Positions 63,780 to 64,000 of a stretch of DNA of 64,000 nucleotides are shown in pieces. Where the stretch lies: the NCBI GenBank assembly GCA_004557905.1, contig SFFH01000009.1, positions 21,555-85,554 of the forward strand, given 5' to 3'. The position numbers and the translations under genes were made by a program. Numbering within the stretch: the stretch's first letter is position 1; every line of letters begins with the position of its first letter. The notes under the pieces were generated by a model. That model was not told where the DNA came from. It was given only the letters and a program-made list of their open reading frames with translations, and did not search any database. Origin of the DNA: Clostridiales bacterium (GTDB lineage Bacteria; Bacillota; Clostridia; Christensenellales; Aristaeellaceae).

Positions 63780-64000
63780 ATGGCTGTATCTTCCGTCATC
63801 CTTGGCAAACGTCTTCAGGCAGCTCGGAATCAAAAGGGGTATACGCAGGAATACATTGCAGAGAAAGTCGATCTTACCCCGGAACATGTGAGCCGCATTG
63901 AGAACGGCAAGAAGGACGTCTACCTGCGCAAGCTCGCGTTGTGGTGCGATGCGCTCGATGTGCCCATTGAGGAGATGCTCACCGGCGCAGTCATGCCGGT
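63780..64000 (+). CDS. XRE-family regulator, C-terminus off the right edge
   Basis: The first 73 codons are present: SVILGKRLQAARNQKGYTQ, EYIAEKVDLTPEHVSRIENG and LALWCDALDVPIEEML form a complete HTH_3 domain. GGAGGG lies 9 bases before the ATG. What follows the DNA-binding domain is outside the window. It is divergent from the short XRE gene. Confidence 0.85.
   Translation, partial: MAVSSVILGKRLQAARNQKGYTQEYIAEKVDLTPEHVSRIENGKKDVYLRKLALWCDALDVPIEEMLTGAVMP

Overview
The window is a high-G+C stretch of a Bacillota (Clostridia-type) chromosome. The evidence is consensus sigma-A promoters with 17-base spacers, strong AGGAGG ribosome sites, a T-box leader ahead of alaS, inverted PurBox-like sites ahead of the purine genes, YesM/AraC two-component pairs, an N-acetylglucosamine-type PTS, and many U-tract terminators. 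The lineage below class is inferred only. Gene content (GH1, GH127-like and GH13 enzymes, PTS, 2-keto-3-deoxygluconate kinase) suits a carbohydrate-fermenting gut anaerobe.

Layout. 1-3214 (minus): potassium uptake trkA-trkH with an oxidoreductase running off the left edge. 3461-5291: DUF308 membrane protein, tRNA-Ile, tRNA-Asn, AEC transporter. 5459-7640: a short alaS under a T-box. 7742-13574: a secreted protein with six peptidoglycan-binding repeats, an orphan Spo0B-type kinase, a sugar nucleotidyltransferase and a flavodoxin-like reductase. 13698-16845: GH1 glycosidase behind a candidate structured leader, then a secreted protein next to an OmpR two-component pair (16935-18778). 18840-22139: a NitT/TauT-type ABC importer co-directional with metA. 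22381-24801: divergent PfkB kinase and uracil/xanthine permease. 24870-27641: an accessory-looking segment with a free-standing hairpin RNA candidate, a GT2 gene, a broken ORF, a duplicated tmRNA 3' end, then ssrA-smpB. 27884-29611: phosphosugar mutase.

29820-38298 (minus) is a purine biosynthesis cluster, purE-purC-purF-purM-purN-purO-purH(C)-guaB. IMP formation is split between an archaeal-type PurO cyclohydrolase and a stand-alone AICAR transformylase, and the PurF lacks the N-terminal glutaminase cysteine. 38476-48637: GT8, nucleotidyltransferase, iscR-iscS-iscU, pyridoxal kinase, phosphodiester glycosidase, a eukaryote-like branching enzyme and a divergent GH127-like protein. 48815-53579: two further two-component systems. 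53808-56839: two methyltransferases (one A+T-rich) and a MATE exporter. 56961-62546: oxidoreductase, PTS EIICB and EIIA, cutC, kdgK. 62598-64000: YbaK deacylase, a 33-codon gene with its own promoter and terminator, and two divergent XRE regulators, one running off the right edge.

Three families of short interspersed intergenic repeats run through the whole window: a ~70-bp three-hairpin element (six copies), a ~105-bp element (four full copies and one partial) and an 87-bp structured element (two copies). With the small RNA, the 33-codon gene and the tmRNA scar, they are the least explained parts. No rRNA, CRISPR array, transposase or integrase was seen.
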